DNA from: SAR116 cluster bacterium AG-321-K23
GTDB lineage: Bacteria; Pseudomonadota; Alphaproteobacteria; Puniceispirillales; Marisalimonadaceae
DNA: 64,000 bases
NCBI GenBank assembly: GCA_003284565.1
Contig: QBXO01000005.1
Coordinates: 1-64,000, forward strand
Reading direction: 5' to 3'
Shown: piece by piece, positions 26,203-36,011 of the stretch
Numbering within the stretch: the first letter of the stretch is position 1
Layout of the letters: every line of letters begins with the position of its first letter
Notes under the pieces: model-generated
Databases searched by the model: none
What the model saw: the letters and a program-made list of their open reading frames with translations, nothing else
What the model was told of the DNA's origin: nothing
Translations under genes and position numbers: made by a program

Positions 26203-26212
26203 GCGGTAGCTT
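26203..26212 (+). promoter_or_regulatory. ops/JUMPstart-like element upstream of the O-antigen locus
   Basis: GCGGTAGCTT on the + strand matches the core of the ops sequence (GGCGGTAGCNT) through which RfaH is recruited to long polysaccharide operons. It lies 363 bp before the first gene of a 37-kb all-forward surface-polysaccharide locus, the usual place. The wider 39-bp JUMPstart consensus is not well kept. No rfaH gene is in the window, so function is inferred. Confidence 0.45.
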
Positions 26213-26248
26213 TGCCTAAAAAGTAGACACAGTATTACTAGAAAATTA

Positions 26249-26330
26249 AAAATTTAGACAAGTTTTATTGGTATTACCAGTACTTCGATGTCTAACTATT
26301 TTAGCTTCAAGGTATAAAGATTTCCATTTT
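26249..26330 (-). pseudogene. Duplicated fragment of the amidase gene (degenerate)
   Basis: These 82 bases align without gaps to 25,681-25,762, inside the small amidase gene, with about nine mismatches, nearly all transitions (about 89% identity). The fragment covers the part encoding the zinc His and Cys region but has no start and no surrounding open frame. It lies between the ops-like site and the first polysaccharide gene. The remaining sequence of 26,047-26,574 (528 bp) has no gene that I recognise; it should contain the promoter and leader of the O-antigen operon. Confidence 0.85.
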
Positions 26331-26574
26331 CTTTCAAGAATAGATTCTTTTAAATATGACTAAATTAACTATTGATATGGTATCTAGTCTTAACTCTTTA
26401 AGTTAGTAAGATAAGCTATTAAGAGTTGTCTGTGAATAACATGAGTCTAACTAAGCAATCTAAAGTTACTTGATGTTCATCATTAGTAGTTTTATTTCAA
26501 ACCATCATAAATTGAATTTCACATCAGCTTCACATTCCTTGGTCCTAATAGTAGTTGGAAAATAAAAAAATAAA

Positions 26575-28737
26575 ATGATTTATCTTTTCACTCTAGTTAT
26601 TGCTATGCCTACTTTATATAAACGTGGCATTCTTATTGTAGCCGACTCATTAATGTTGATTTTTGCTTTGTGGTTATCATTTTCTCTGCGCTTGGAAAGT
26701 TGGTACTGGCCTGTTGGCGGAGAGAATAATGCCATTGCACTGCTGATGTTGTTTGCTCCAGTATTAGCTGTACCAGTTTTTATACAATTTGGACTTTATC
26801 GAGTCATTATCCGTTATCTTGGTGTGAAGGCTTTTTTGTCTGTTTTTAAGGCGGTCATAATTTATTCAGCTGCTTGGGGATTGTTGGTTTTTATAAGTGG
26901 CGTGCAAGGAGTGCCTCGTTCTGTGGTACCTATAAATGCCATGGTTGCATTATTTACAATTGGTGGATTACGTGTTTTAGCTCGATGGTTATTACGTAAA
27001 ATAGAAGATGTGAAACGAGCTAAAAAACATCATTTTGGCTTCGATATGGGTTTCATAAAACACAGGCCAGCCAAGGTGGTTATTTTTGGTGCAGGAGAAG
27101 CAGGGCGTCAATTGGCTGTTGGTCTGGGACAAAGTCACCAATGTATTTTGCTTGCCTTTGTGGATGACGACTTTAATCTTCAGGGACGAGATTTGATGGG
27201 GGTGCCCATTTTGTCTCAAGCAAAATTAGTTGAATTTGTGAGTCAGCATCAGGTAGATGACATATTGCTTGCCATTCCTTCTATTTCTCGAAAGCAACGC
27301 AATAAGATTATTGAAGGTTTAAGACCACTTAATAAGCATATACGTACCTTGCCTGGTTTAGCCAACATGGCTCGTGGACAATCTGATTACAGCCAACTAA
27401 ATGAATTAGACATTAACGATTTATTAGCACGAGAACCTTCAGTAGCAGACGAAGCTTTACTTCAATCTCAAGTAAGAGACCAAGTGGTTCTGGTGACCGG
27501 GGCTGGAGGTAGTATCGGAAGTGAACTTTGTCGTCAGGTATTACAGCGTAAACCTAAAATTTTGTTGTTATTTGATCAAAGTGAAATAGCCCTCTATACG
27601 CTCAATAACGAGTTACAGAAAATCCTTTATCAACTTAGTCAAGCAGAAAGCGTTGGGTTTTCTGGTGAACAAAACCAGGATAATGCTTCGAAAAATAATT
27701 TAGGTAATATTAATTTAATGCCTAGAATCGTGCCTTTATTGGGTTCTGTAACTGATGAAAAACGAGTGAGGGATGTGATATCTACTTGGAGACCTAGTAT
27801 TATTTATCATGCGGCAGCAATTAAGCATGTGCCTATCGTGGAAAAAAATATTGCAGAATGTGTAAAAACAAATATTTTTGGAACTTTAGTTATGGTCAAG
27901 GTGGCGATAGAGTGGCAAGTCGATCGATTTGTTTTAGTAAGCACAGATAAGGCTGTAAAACCTACTAATGCAATGGGGGCAAGTAAACGTTGTTGTGAAC
28001 TTATTTTGCAGGCCCTAGCGGCAGAGGTACAACCTGCTTTTGGGCCGTTATTGAGTGGTCAACAAAGTGTACGCACAGAGCATAAAACCCAATTGTCAAT
28101 GGTACGATTTGGAAATGTGTTGGGTTCCTCAGGTTCTGTAGTGCCATATTTCCGTAACCAAATCAAGCAAGGTGGACCAATCACCCTTACCCATAAGGAC
28201 GTTGTCCGCTACTTTATGACTATTCCAGAGGCTGCGCAGTTGGTTTTGCAAACCGGAGCGATGGCAGGTCAAGAACTGAGAGACACTATTGAAGAAAAGT
28301 GTGCTGAAGTATATGTGCTAGACATGGGTGAACCAGTTAAAATATATGACTTGGCACGTAGAATGGTTGAACTTTCTGGCCTCCGTGTTAAAGACGATGA
28401 TTTTCCATCAGGTGATATTGCCATTAAAGTTATTGGCTTACGCCCAGGTGAAAAGCTTTATGAAGAACTAATAATAGGTAATAATCTACAAAAAACCCAG
28501 CATACAAGAATTATGAAAGCGAGGGAAGAATACTTGCCTTGGGATGAGTTAACACCTTGGCTTAGCAGCTTAAAGGCTGCAGCTGAGAATAGTGATGTTT
28601 TGATGATACGCACTCTTTTTAAAAATCTTATACCTGAATACATTCCTGAAAAAAAAGTTGCAGACTTGATCTATAATGAACAAAGGAATAATAAGGACAA
28701 ATTTGATCAGAAAAAATTTCAAGTTCCACATTTTTGA
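26575..28737 (+). CDS. Membrane UDP-N-acetylglucosamine 4,6-dehydratase (WbpM/CapD-like)
   Basis: A 720-residue enzyme that makes UDP-4-keto-6-deoxy-GlcNAc for QuiNAc/FucNAc-type sugars. Four membrane segments fill residues 15-135, a CoA-binding-like Rossmann domain carries FGAGEAGRQL at 171-180, and the dehydratase SDR domain carries TGAGGSIG at 308-315 and STDKAVKPTNAMGASKR at 456-472, where Met replaces Tyr of the usual Tyr-x3-Lys as in WbpM. It is longer than usual because of two insertions, about 353-383 and 482-505. The ATG at 26,605 (MPTLYKRG) may be the real start. Codons are richer in CGT/CGC than in genes to the left. Confidence 0.9.
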   Translation: MIYLFTLVIAMPTLYKRGILIVADSLMLIFALWLSFSLRLESWYWPVGGENNAIALLMLFAPVLAVPVFIQFGLYRVIIRYLGVKAFLSVFKAVIIYSAAWGLLVFISGVQGVPRSVVPINAMVALFTIGGLRVLARWLLRKIEDVKRAKKHHFGFDMGFIKHRPAKVVIFGAGEAGRQLAVGLGQSHQCILLAFVDDDFNLQGRDLMGVPILSQAKLVEFVSQHQVDDILLAIPSISRKQRNKIIEGLRPLNKHIRTLPGLANMARGQSDYSQLNELDINDLLAREPSVADEALLQSQVRDQVVLVTGAGGSIGSELCRQVLQRKPKILLLFDQSEIALYTLNNELQKILYQLSQAESVGFSGEQNQDNASKNNLGNINLMPRIVPLLGSVTDEKRVRDVISTWRPSIIYHAAAIKHVPIVEKNIAECVKTNIFGTLVMVKVAIEWQVDRFVLVSTDKAVKPTNAMGASKRCCELILQALAAEVQPAFGPLLSGQQSVRTEHKTQLSMVRFGNVLGSSGSVVPYFRNQIKQGGPITLTHKDVVRYFMTIPEAAQLVLQTGAMAGQELRDTIEEKCAEVYVLDMGEPVKIYDLARRMVELSGLRVKDDDFPSGDIAIKVIGLRPGEKLYEELIIGNNLQKTQHTRIMKAREEYLPWDELTPWLSSLKAAAENSDVLMIRTLFKNLIPEYIPEKKVADLIYNEQRNNKDKFDQKKFQVPHF

Positions 28738-29181
28738 AATAAGTTTATTCTAACTTATATAGTGGCATGATGATTATAGGTTAAATTAAACTGTTTATAA
28801 AGTGATTAATTAAGCTTAGACATCAAAACTTCTAAACTGGGTTTTAACTTATAAACCACAAGGATTTGCTCAAATTAAAATCCAAGCGCCATATCTTTAA
28901 ACCTTGTATGTATGAGGATGTGGTATATTTCTAAAATTTCCACTACGCAGATACTAGCGCCGAACAAATCTATCTTCACAGGCTATTATATTATCAAGCA
29001 CCGACATCCTTTTTAGCACACAAGCCAAAACCTGAAGCGCCAGCACTTGGGCGAGTTGTGATTTATGTTTGATAATAGCCATTATCGGTTTTTAATAAAC
29101 CTTGGATAAAACTAAACAAAACTTATCAATATTAATTAATTGAAAAATGATATTTACTTAATTATTGATTATGGATCTTAA
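28738..29181. other. 444-bp gap without a recognised gene
   Basis: The stretch separates the dehydratase gene from manC. Its middle part (about 28,930-29,070) is richer in G+C and looks like decayed coding sequence, but every frame is broken and I cannot name a source. The last 100 bases are AT-rich and may hold a promoter for manC. No hairpin terminator is convincing. Confidence 0.5.
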
Positions 29182-30600
29182 ATGCAAATAATTCCCGTTA
29201 TTCTATCAGGCGGCTCTGGAACAAGGCTCTGGCCCTTGTCTCGCAACGAGTATCCTAAGCAGTATTTACCTTTGGCAGGTGATAACACCATGCTGCAGGA
29301 AACTATCCTGCGTCTCAGTGGATTAGATAACCTTGCAGATCCAATTATTGTTTGTAATGCGGATCATCGTTTTTTAGTGGCAGAGCAGTGCCAGCAAATT
29401 AGGGTTAAGAACCCAATAATATTACTAGAGCCTATTGGCAGAAATACAGCGCCTGCTATCGCTGCAGCGGCACTTCAATCACTTAAAGCCTCTGACGATG
29501 CAGTAATGTTAGTATTGTCAGCTGATCACGTAATTCAAGATATTGACGTATTCCACGAGTCAATTAAAATTGCAAGCAGTCAAGCACAAGATGGTAAATT
29601 AGCTACATTTGGTATTGTGCCAATAGATGCCAACACAGGTTATGGTTATATCAAGTCATCTAAGAACAACACTGATGGCGGATATAAGGTCGAAGAGTTT
29701 GTTGAGAAGCCAGACCTAGAAACCGCACAAGCTTACTTAGAACAAGGTAATTACCTTTGGAACTCTGGCATGTTTATGTTCAAGGCTGATGTACTAATTG
29801 ATGAGCTAACTATCCATTCACCAGATATTGTTCAGTTAGTAAGTGATGCTGTTAATAACGCCACACAGGATCTTGATTTTGTTCGTCTTGAGGAGCAATC
29901 TTTTTCATTAACTCCGGGTATCTCTATTGATTACGCACTCATGGAAAAAAGCGATAATGTGGTTGTTGTGCCACTGGACGCTCAGTGGAATGATATTGGC
30001 TCCTGGACAGCGCTGTACGATATTGGCGCAAAGGATGGTAGTGGTAATGTGCTCAAAGGAGATGTAATTGCGAAAGATACAACTAACACGTATATTTATG
30101 CTTCTCGCCATGTGGTAACTGCAGTTGGCGTAGATAATCTAGTCGTTATTGATACGCCTGACGCTACATTTATTGCTAGTCAAGACAAGGCGCATGAAGT
30201 TAAGTCTATTGTTGAGTCTCTTCAAAAAAAGGGCAGAGATGAGGCCCGCTCCAATCGCAAGGTATATCGTCCGTGGGGCTGGTATGACTCTATTGAAGTT
30301 GGTGTGCATTTTCAAGTTAAGAGATTGCACGTAAATCCTGGTGCAAAACTGTCCCTTCAAATGCATCACCAGCGTGCAGAGCATTGGGTAGTAGTCAGTG
30401 GGACAGCTACAGCGATTAATGGAGAAGATGTCCTTACATTAAAGGAAGGTGATGCAACTTACATTCCGATTAGGACAACACATAGTTTAGAAAATAAAAC
30501 CAATGAGCAGTTAGAGATTATTGAAGTACAAAGTGGCGCTTATTTGGGCGAGGATGATATTGTAAGATTTGAGGATATTTACGGCAGGGTCAAAGATTAA
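29182..30600 (+). CDS. manC: Mannose-1-phosphate guanylyltransferase / mannose-6-phosphate isomerase
   Basis: A 472-residue bifunctional enzyme giving GDP-mannose. The nucleotidyltransferase domain opens with PVILSGGSGTRLWPLSRNEY (residues 5-24) and carries FVEKPDLETA. The C-terminal cupin isomerase domain from about residue 350 has LSLQMHHQRAEHWVVVSG with metal-binding histidines. GDP-mannose feeds gmd and fcl just downstream. The nudix gene remnant overlaps its stop by one base, so the group manC-gmm-gmd-fcl was one operon. An isomerase-first type II enzyme as in ManC/AlgA. Confidence 0.94.
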   Translation: MQIIPVILSGGSGTRLWPLSRNEYPKQYLPLAGDNTMLQETILRLSGLDNLADPIIVCNADHRFLVAEQCQQIRVKNPIILLEPIGRNTAPAIAAAALQSLKASDDAVMLVLSADHVIQDIDVFHESIKIASSQAQDGKLATFGIVPIDANTGYGYIKSSKNNTDGGYKVEEFVEKPDLETAQAYLEQGNYLWNSGMFMFKADVLIDELTIHSPDIVQLVSDAVNNATQDLDFVRLEEQSFSLTPGISIDYALMEKSDNVVVVPLDAQWNDIGSWTALYDIGAKDGSGNVLKGDVIAKDTTNTYIYASRHVVTAVGVDNLVVIDTPDATFIASQDKAHEVKSIVESLQKKGRDEARSNRKVYRPWGWYDSIEVGVHFQVKRLHVNPGAKLSLQMHHQRAEHWVVVSGTATAINGEDVLTLKEGDATYIPIRTTHSLENKTNEQLEIIEVQSGAYLGEDDIVRFEDIYGRVKD

Positions 30601-31038
30601 TGTTGAACGATCAAATATTTAAAAAATTTGTTGATTCTGCCCCACTGATTTCTATTGATATTTTAATTAAAAAAGGTAATAAAATATTATTTGGCAGGAA
30701 AATTAATAAACCTGCACAGGGTTATTTCTTTATTAATTGGCGGTATAATTAATAAGAATGAAACCATTGACAATACAATGGCAATAGTGACTTTAAATGA
30801 GATTAATAATGAGTTGAAATCTGTACCAAAGTTTATTGGTGTCTTTGAGCATTTTTATGATGATAGCAACTATGAAAATGTATCAACACACTATTTAGAA
30901 ATTGCTAATGAGTATGAGGAAGAAGAGACTCTAGGTCTACCAACCAAGCAACAAAGTGAATACCAATGGTTTACTGTTGATGAATTATTAAATAGCAATC
31001 AATTACATAAATATATAAAGGACTATTTTAGAAATTAA
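30600..31038 (+). pseudogene. gmm: GDP-mannose mannosyl hydrolase (nudix), frameshifted
   Basis: From an ATG at 30,600, overlapping the manC stop, the sequence reads SAPLISIDILIKKGNKILFG and NKPAQGYFFI, the conserved start of WcaH/Gmm hydrolases. At about 30,735 one extra base shifts the frame. The continuation from 30,736 reads IGGIINKNETIDNTM and HFYDDSNYENVSTHY in the next frame, matching the family's GGRVQKDET and HFYDD regions. A stop follows the shift in the first frame. The nudix box itself (NEI and following residues) is also weak. The product would have cleaved GDP-mannose; it is probably lost. Confidence 0.82.
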
Positions 31039-31040
31039 AT

Positions 31041-32135
31041 ATGGCAAAAAACAAAGTAGCACTAATTACAGGCATAACAGGACAGGATGGCTCCTACTTA
31101 GCAGAATTTTTGTTAGACAAGGGGTATGAAGTTCACGGCATCAAGCGTCGCGCATCCTCATTCAATACCAAGCGAATTGATCATCTCTATCAAGATCCTC
31201 ATGAAACTGATAGAAAATTAGTGCTTCATTATGGAGATCTGTCGGATTCAATGAGTTTGGTGGGTGTTATTCAGAAAATTAAACCCGACGAAATTTACAA
31301 TTTGGGTGCGCAGTCACACGTGGCTGTTTCTTTTGAGACACCTGAATATACAGCTGAAACTGTTGGTCTGGGTGCGCTTCGTGTGCTTGAGGCTATTCGC
31401 ATTTCAGGTCTTGAAAAGAAAATTCGTTATTACCAGGCTTCCACTTCAGAACTATACGGCGAAGTACAAGAAACCCCACAAAAAGAGACTACACCGTTCT
31501 ACCCACGTTCTCCATACGCAGCAGCTAAGTTATACGCTTATTGGATTACGATTAATTATCGTGAGGCATATGGTATGTATGCCTGTAACGGCATATTGTT
31601 TAATCACGAATCTCCAGTGCGTGGCGAGACTTTTGTTACTCGTAAAATTACTCGGGCTTTGGCTCGTATTTCGTTAGGCTTGCAAGATACGCTTTATTTG
31701 GGGAACATGAATGCGTTGCGAGATTGGGGCCATGCAAAAGATTATGTTGAGGTGCAGTGGCTAATGCTTCAACAAGATGAGCCAGATGATTTTTGTATCG
31801 CTACTGGTGTTCAGTATTCAGTGCGTGACTTTGTTGATTTTGCTTGGGGACATTTAGGTAAGAAGATTCGATGGGAAGGCGAAGGCATGGATGAGAAAGG
31901 TTATGATTCTGAAACAGGCAATTTAGTCGTTGCAGTTGACAAGCGCTACTTCCGTCCAACGGAAGTAGAAACATTATTGGGTGATCCATCTAAAGCCAAA
32001 GAAAAATTAGGCTGGGAGCCAAAAATCACTCTAGAAGAAATGGTGCATGAAATGATGGAAAATGACATTAATATCGCCAAGCGTGATTCATTAGTGAAAG
32101 ACTATGGTTTTAAAGCACCAGATTTTAATGAGTAA
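31041..32135 (+). CDS. gmd: GDP-mannose 4,6-dehydratase
   Basis: Gmd (364 residues) converts GDP-mannose to GDP-4-keto-6-deoxymannose, the branch point to fucose and perosamine. Visible motifs are [17 protein letters not shown] (residues 9-25), the active-site [16 protein letters not shown] with Ser/Thr and Glu, and the Tyr-x3-Lys in [15 protein letters not shown]. The conserved [19 protein letters not shown] confirms the family. It follows the gmm remnant by two bases and precedes fcl by eleven. Codon use, with many CGT codons, differs from the genes left of 26 kb. Confidence 0.96.
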   Translation: MAKNKVALITGITGQDGSYLAEFLLDKGYEVHGIKRRASSFNTKRIDHLYQDPHETDRKLVLHYGDLSDSMSLVGVIQKIKPDEIYNLGAQSHVAVSFETPEYTAETVGLGALRVLEAIRISGLEKKIRYYQASTSELYGEVQETPQKETTPFYPRSPYAAAKLYAYWITINYREAYGMYACNGILFNHESPVRGETFVTRKITRALARISLGLQDTLYLGNMNALRDWGHAKDYVEVQWLMLQQDEPDDFCIATGVQYSVRDFVDFAWGHLGKKIRWEGEGMDEKGYDSETGNLVVAVDKRYFRPTEVETLLGDPSKAKEKLGWEPKITLEEMVHEMMENDINIAKRDSLVKDYGFKAPDFNE

Positions 32136-32146
32136 TTGATTTAGAA

Positions 32147-33103
32147 ATGGATCTTAACGACAAAATCTATATTGCAGGGCATCGTGGCCTAGTAGGCTCT
32201 GCAATAGTTAGGCAATTAGAAGAAAGGGATTTCACCAATCTGTTAGTGCGCGAACATAAAGAGCTAGACCTCACTAATCAGGTGGCAGTGCAAGCCTTTT
32301 TTTCACAAGAAAAACCTGATTATGTTATTCTTGCTGCAGGAAAAGTGGGCGGTATTCATGCAAATAACACTTATCCAGCTGACTTTATCTATCAAAACTT
32401 AATGATAGGTGCTAATATCATTAATTCGGCTTATGAGCACAAGGTTAAACGCTTATTGTTTTTAGGCAGTACTTGTATTTACCCTAGGTCTGTAGAGCAG
32501 CCAATGCGTGAAGATGCAATGCTCACCAATGTATTAGAACCAACTAATGAGCCTTATGCACTATCAAAGATAGCAGGTATTAAACTTTGTGAATCATACA
32601 ACCGTCAACACGGTACAGATTTCCGTTCAGTAATGCCAACCAACCTTTATGGTATTAATGATAACTTTCATCCGGAGAACTCACACGTTATCCCAGCACT
32701 GATGCGACGTTTTCATGAAGCAAAGGTAAATAATGAGCCTGAAGTAGTTGTGTGGGGTACAGGCAATGCAATGCGTGAATTTTTGTATGTCGATGACATG
32801 GCTGCAGCATCACTATTTGTACTTGAGTTAGATAAGCAAACTTACCAAGCCAACACTCAACCAATGCTCTCACATATTAATGTTGGAACAGGCAAGGATA
32901 TAACTATTCGTGAAATGGCAGAAACGATGAAAGAGGTGACTGAGTTTACTGGCAAACTTCGCTTTGACACAACTAAATCAGAGGGTACTCTGAGAAAATT
33001 GATTGATGTAACTCGGCTGGAAGGTATGGGCTGGAAGTATAGTATAGATTTAAAAGAGGGTCTTAAAAAAACATATGAATGGTATTTTGAGAGTAATAAG
33101 TAG
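32147..33103 (+). CDS. fcl: GDP-L-fucose synthase
   Basis: Fcl/WcaG (318 residues) epimerises and reduces the Gmd product to GDP-L-fucose. The N-terminus [20 protein letters not shown] (residues 8-27), the [20 protein letters not shown] loop, the Ser in GSTCIYPR and the Tyr-x3-Lys in [13 protein letters not shown] are all present. The protein is full length. Its stop TAG at 33,101-33,103 abuts a decayed UDP-sugar dehydrogenase gene. Confidence 0.95.
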   Translation: MDLNDKIYIAGHRGLVGSAIVRQLEERDFTNLLVREHKELDLTNQVAVQAFFSQEKPDYVILAAGKVGGIHANNTYPADFIYQNLMIGANIINSAYEHKVKRLLFLGSTCIYPRSVEQPMREDAMLTNVLEPTNEPYALSKIAGIKLCESYNRQHGTDFRSVMPTNLYGINDNFHPENSHVIPALMRRFHEAKVNNEPEVVVWGTGNAMREFLYVDDMAAASLFVLELDKQTYQANTQPMLSHINVGTGKDITIREMAETMKEVTEFTGKLRFDTTKSEGTLRKLIDVTRLEGMGWKYSIDLKEGLKKTYEWYFESNK

Positions 33104-33725
33104 AAATAGCAATCGCCGGCACCTGCTACGTTAGCCTATCAAATGCTATGCTCTTGTCTCAAAACCATGATATTATAGCTTTTGATATCATCCCTGAGAA
33201 AATAGATCAACTTAACAATAAAATCTCTCCAATCGTAGATAGTGAGGTTATAGATTTTCTAGCCAATAAAAGCCTAAACTTCACTGCAACGCTTGATAAG
33301 TAGTTGGCTTATAAAGATGCCGACTTTGTTATCAATTCCACATCTACATATACGATACTGCTAAAAAATATTTCAATGCTGTTTCTGTTGAAGTAGTCAT
33401 TCAAGATGTAATTGATATCAATCCTAGTGCGGTGATGATTATCAAGTCAACTGTAAAGGTTGATTATACGCAAAGCATTAAAGAGAAATTCAATATTAAT
33501 AATATCATCTTCTTACCAAAATTTTTAAGAAAAGGCCTTGTTCTTGACGACACCCTACCCTTCACACATTATTGTGGGCGAGAAGTTTGAATGAGTTGAA
33601 GTGTTTGCGAACCTTTTACAAGAAGTTGCTATAAAAGAGAATATTAATGTTCTGTTTACATATTCTACTGAAGCAGAAGCAATAAAACTTTTTAGCAATA
33701 CTATCTTGCTATGAGGGTTTCATAC
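33104..33725 (+). pseudogene. ugd: UDP-glucose 6-dehydrogenase remnant
   Basis: Translation across frames gives [50 protein letters not shown] and KDADFVIN. Later pieces are INPSAVMIIKSTVKV, NNIIFLPKFLRKGLVLDD and [18 protein letters not shown], all recognisable UDP-glucose dehydrogenase segments. The start codon is gone, the NAD glycine motif is mutated (TCYVS for TGYVG), and there are several stops and frameshifts. It is clearly dead. A functional enzyme would have supplied UDP-glucuronate. The sequence from about 33,725 to 33,815 is AT-rich leader of the next gene. Confidence 0.88.
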
Positions 33726-33815
33726 AATGTTATAGGTAAGGTTTATACTAGAGATTTATTTAACTCAGATTAGTTAAATAAATAGAATAACAACAAATTA
33801 AAAAATAAGAATTAT

Positions 33816-34673
33816 ATGAAAATATTAGTAACAGGTGGTGCAGGATTTATTGGTAGTCACCTTTGTGAAGAGTTGGTAAAAAATAAAAATAATAGTGTGT
33901 ATTCATTAGACAACTATTCAACTGGAACAAAGAAAAATCATGTTGAGGGAGTGACTTATATACAGGGGGAGACTAAAAATATTGACAATCTAATTGATTT
34001 CAATCCAGAGATTGTTTATCACCTTGGAGAATATTCACGAGTTGAGCAAAGTTTCGATGATATTGAAAAGTTATGGGGTAGCAATAAAGACGGTATTTTT
34101 GCTATATTGCAATTTTGTAGAAAACACTCCTCAAAATTAGTATATGCTGGAAGTAGCACTAAGTTTGGAGATGGTGGCATTGGAAGAAATCAGAGTCCAT
34201 ATGCATGGACAAAAGCATCAAATACAGAGCTGGTTAAAAATTATGGAGATTGGTTTGGACTCAAATTTGCAATTACATATTTTTATAATGTTTACGGTGG
34301 TAGGGAAATATCAACAGGGAAGTACGCAACTTTAATTGCCTTATTTAAAGAAAAATATAAAAATAGAGAGCCTTTAACGGTTGTAAGTCCTGGCACTCAA
34401 CTAAGAAACTTTACACATATTGATGATATTATTTCAGGCCTTATTATGGTAGGAGAAAAAGGTAGTGGTGATAATTATGGTATAGGTTGTTCAGAATCAT
34501 TTTCAATATTAGATATAGCAAATATGTTTGATACCAAAATAAAAATGTTACCAGAAAGAAAAGGAAATAGAATGACCTCCAAGGTTGAATGTGAAAAGAT
34601 AAAAATCCTTGGCTGGAGTGAGACGAAATCAGTTTTAGATTACATTGAAAGTTTTAAAAATAATAATAAATAG
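33816..34673 (+). CDS. NAD-dependent epimerase/dehydratase (GalE-like SDR)
   Basis: A 285-residue extended SDR enzyme with TGGAGFIGSHLCEELVKN (residues 6-23) and the Tyr-x3-Lys in SPYAWTKASN, followed by TYFYNVYGGREISTGKY and the domain phrase RNFTHIDDIISGL. It is shorter than GalE (about 340) and the C-terminal domain is trimmed. It probably epimerises or dehydrates a UDP-sugar for the O-chain, but the substrate is not readable. Between a dead ugd and an intact tviB, it could be the epimerase partner of TviB now that wbpP is dead; this is conjecture. Confidence 0.8.
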   Translation: MKILVTGGAGFIGSHLCEELVKNKNNSVYSLDNYSTGTKKNHVEGVTYIQGETKNIDNLIDFNPEIVYHLGEYSRVEQSFDDIEKLWGSNKDGIFAILQFCRKHSSKLVYAGSSTKFGDGGIGRNQSPYAWTKASNTELVKNYGDWFGLKFAITYFYNVYGGREISTGKYATLIALFKEKYKNREPLTVVSPGTQLRNFTHIDDIISGLIMVGEKGSGDNYGIGCSESFSILDIANMFDTKIKMLPERKGNRMTSKVECEKIKILGWSETKSVLDYIESFKNNNK

Positions 34674-34748
34674 TAAATTAAACAAAAAACTATAACAAGT
34701 TTAAATGGACTCTTGGCATGTGATTTAGATAATAAAAAAAGGATGTAA

Positions 34749-36011
34749 ATGAAAAAAATAGCTATAATTGGTCTTGGTTACGTTGGACTCCCTCTTGCTG
34801 TAGAGTTCGGTAAAAAACGTGTAGTTATTGGTTTTGATATTAACCAATGTAGAATTAATGATCTTAAAAATGGTGTCGATTCAACTCTTGAAATTAGTTC
34901 TGAAGGGCTTAAAAATGCGGTCCATTTAAGTTACGCAACTAACGTTAATGATTTAAAAGATTGTAAGATTTTTATCATCACTGTCCCGACACCAATTGAC
35001 AAGCATAAAAGACCTGATTTAACTCATTTAGAAAAATCCAGTGAGGCAGTTGGCTCCATTCTTAAAAAAGGTGATATTGTTATTTATGAATCAACCGTTT
35101 ATCCGGGCGCTACTGAAGAGGTTTGTGTACCCGTCCTTGAGCAGCAATCTGGCTTAACTTTTAATAAAGACTTTTATTGCGGCTACTCTCCTGAGCGTAT
35201 TAATCCAGGTGATAAAGAACATAGAGTTACCACTATTAAAAAAGTAACAGCGGGCTCAACTCCTGAGATTGCTACTGAAGTTGATGAGCTGTATAAAGAG
35301 ATTGTTATTGCCGGCACACATAAGGTGAGTAGTATTAAAGTTGCTGAAGCTGCAAAGGTTATTGAAAACATTCAAAGAGATGTAAATATTGCTCTTATTA
35401 ATGAGTTTGCGCTTATTTTTAATAAACTAGATATTGATACAGAATCAGTGTTAAAAGCCGCAGGCACTAAGTGGAATTTTTTACCATTCAGGCCAGGCTT
35501 AGTAGGAGGGCACTGTATTGGTATTGATCCATACTATTTAACTCACAAAGCGTTAGAGGTGGGTTACAACCCCGAGATGATTCTTGCCGGTCGAAGACTA
35601 AACGACAGTATGGGATCTTATGTGGCAGACCAAGTGATAAAACTCATGAATAAGAAACGCATTCACGTTGTAGATGCGAATGTACTGATCATGGGTCTAA
35701 CATTCAAAGAGAACTGTCCAGATCTTCGCAATACTCGTGTCGTTGATTTAGTTAAAGAATTTGAAGGTTTTAACTGCAATATAGATGTATATGATCCATG
35801 GGTTGATAAGGATGAGGCTCTACATAAATATGGTATTAACCCAATCGATCAGCCGTCAGAGGGTAAATATGATGCAATATTGTTAGCAGTTGCACATGAT
35901 AAATTTAGAGATTTATCATTGGCTCAAATAAAAGCTTTTGGTAAAGATAGTCACGTTCTTTACGATATTAAATATTTACTTAAAGCCAATGAAATAGACG
36001 GAAGACTATAA
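34749..36011 (+). CDS. tviB: UDP-N-acetyl-D-hexosamine 6-dehydrogenase (TviB/WbpO type)
   Basis: A 420-residue nucleotide-sugar dehydrogenase of the VipA/TviB group, oxidising UDP-GlcNAc or UDP-GalNAc to the uronic acid. [19 protein letters not shown] at residues 7-25 is the NAD site, and [14 protein letters not shown] and [12 protein letters not shown] are typical. The catalytic Cys is in [20 protein letters not shown]. The C-terminal UDP-binding domain [15 protein letters not shown] is intact. GGATG stands before the ATG. The C4-epimerase that usually accompanies it (TviC/WbpP) follows directly but is dead. Confidence 0.92.
   Translation: MKKIAIIGLGYVGLPLAVEFGKKRVVIGFDINQCRINDLKNGVDSTLEISSEGLKNAVHLSYATNVNDLKDCKIFIITVPTPIDKHKRPDLTHLEKSSEAVGSILKKGDIVIYESTVYPGATEEVCVPVLEQQSGLTFNKDFYCGYSPERINPGDKEHRVTTIKKVTAGSTPEIATEVDELYKEIVIAGTHKVSSIKVAEAAKVIENIQRDVNIALINEFALIFNKLDIDTESVLKAAGTKWNFLPFRPGLVGGHCIGIDPYYLTHKALEVGYNPEMILAGRRLNDSMGSYVADQVIKLMNKKRIHVVDANVLIMGLTFKENCPDLRNTRVVDLVKEFEGFNCNIDVYDPWVDKDEALHKYGINPIDQPSEGKYDAILLAVAHDKFRDLSLAQIKAFGKDSHVLYDIKYLLKANEIDGRL

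Noticed and set aside
26047-26574. Chimeric assembly as the explanation for the composition change near 26 kb
   Set aside because: The island side carries a diverged copy of the left-hand amidase gene, which a random mis-join would not produce. Not excluded until spanning reads are checked.
31264-31677. Second + strand frame within gmd
   Set aside because: It is fully contained in gmd, and its leucine/histidine-rich translation resembles no protein.
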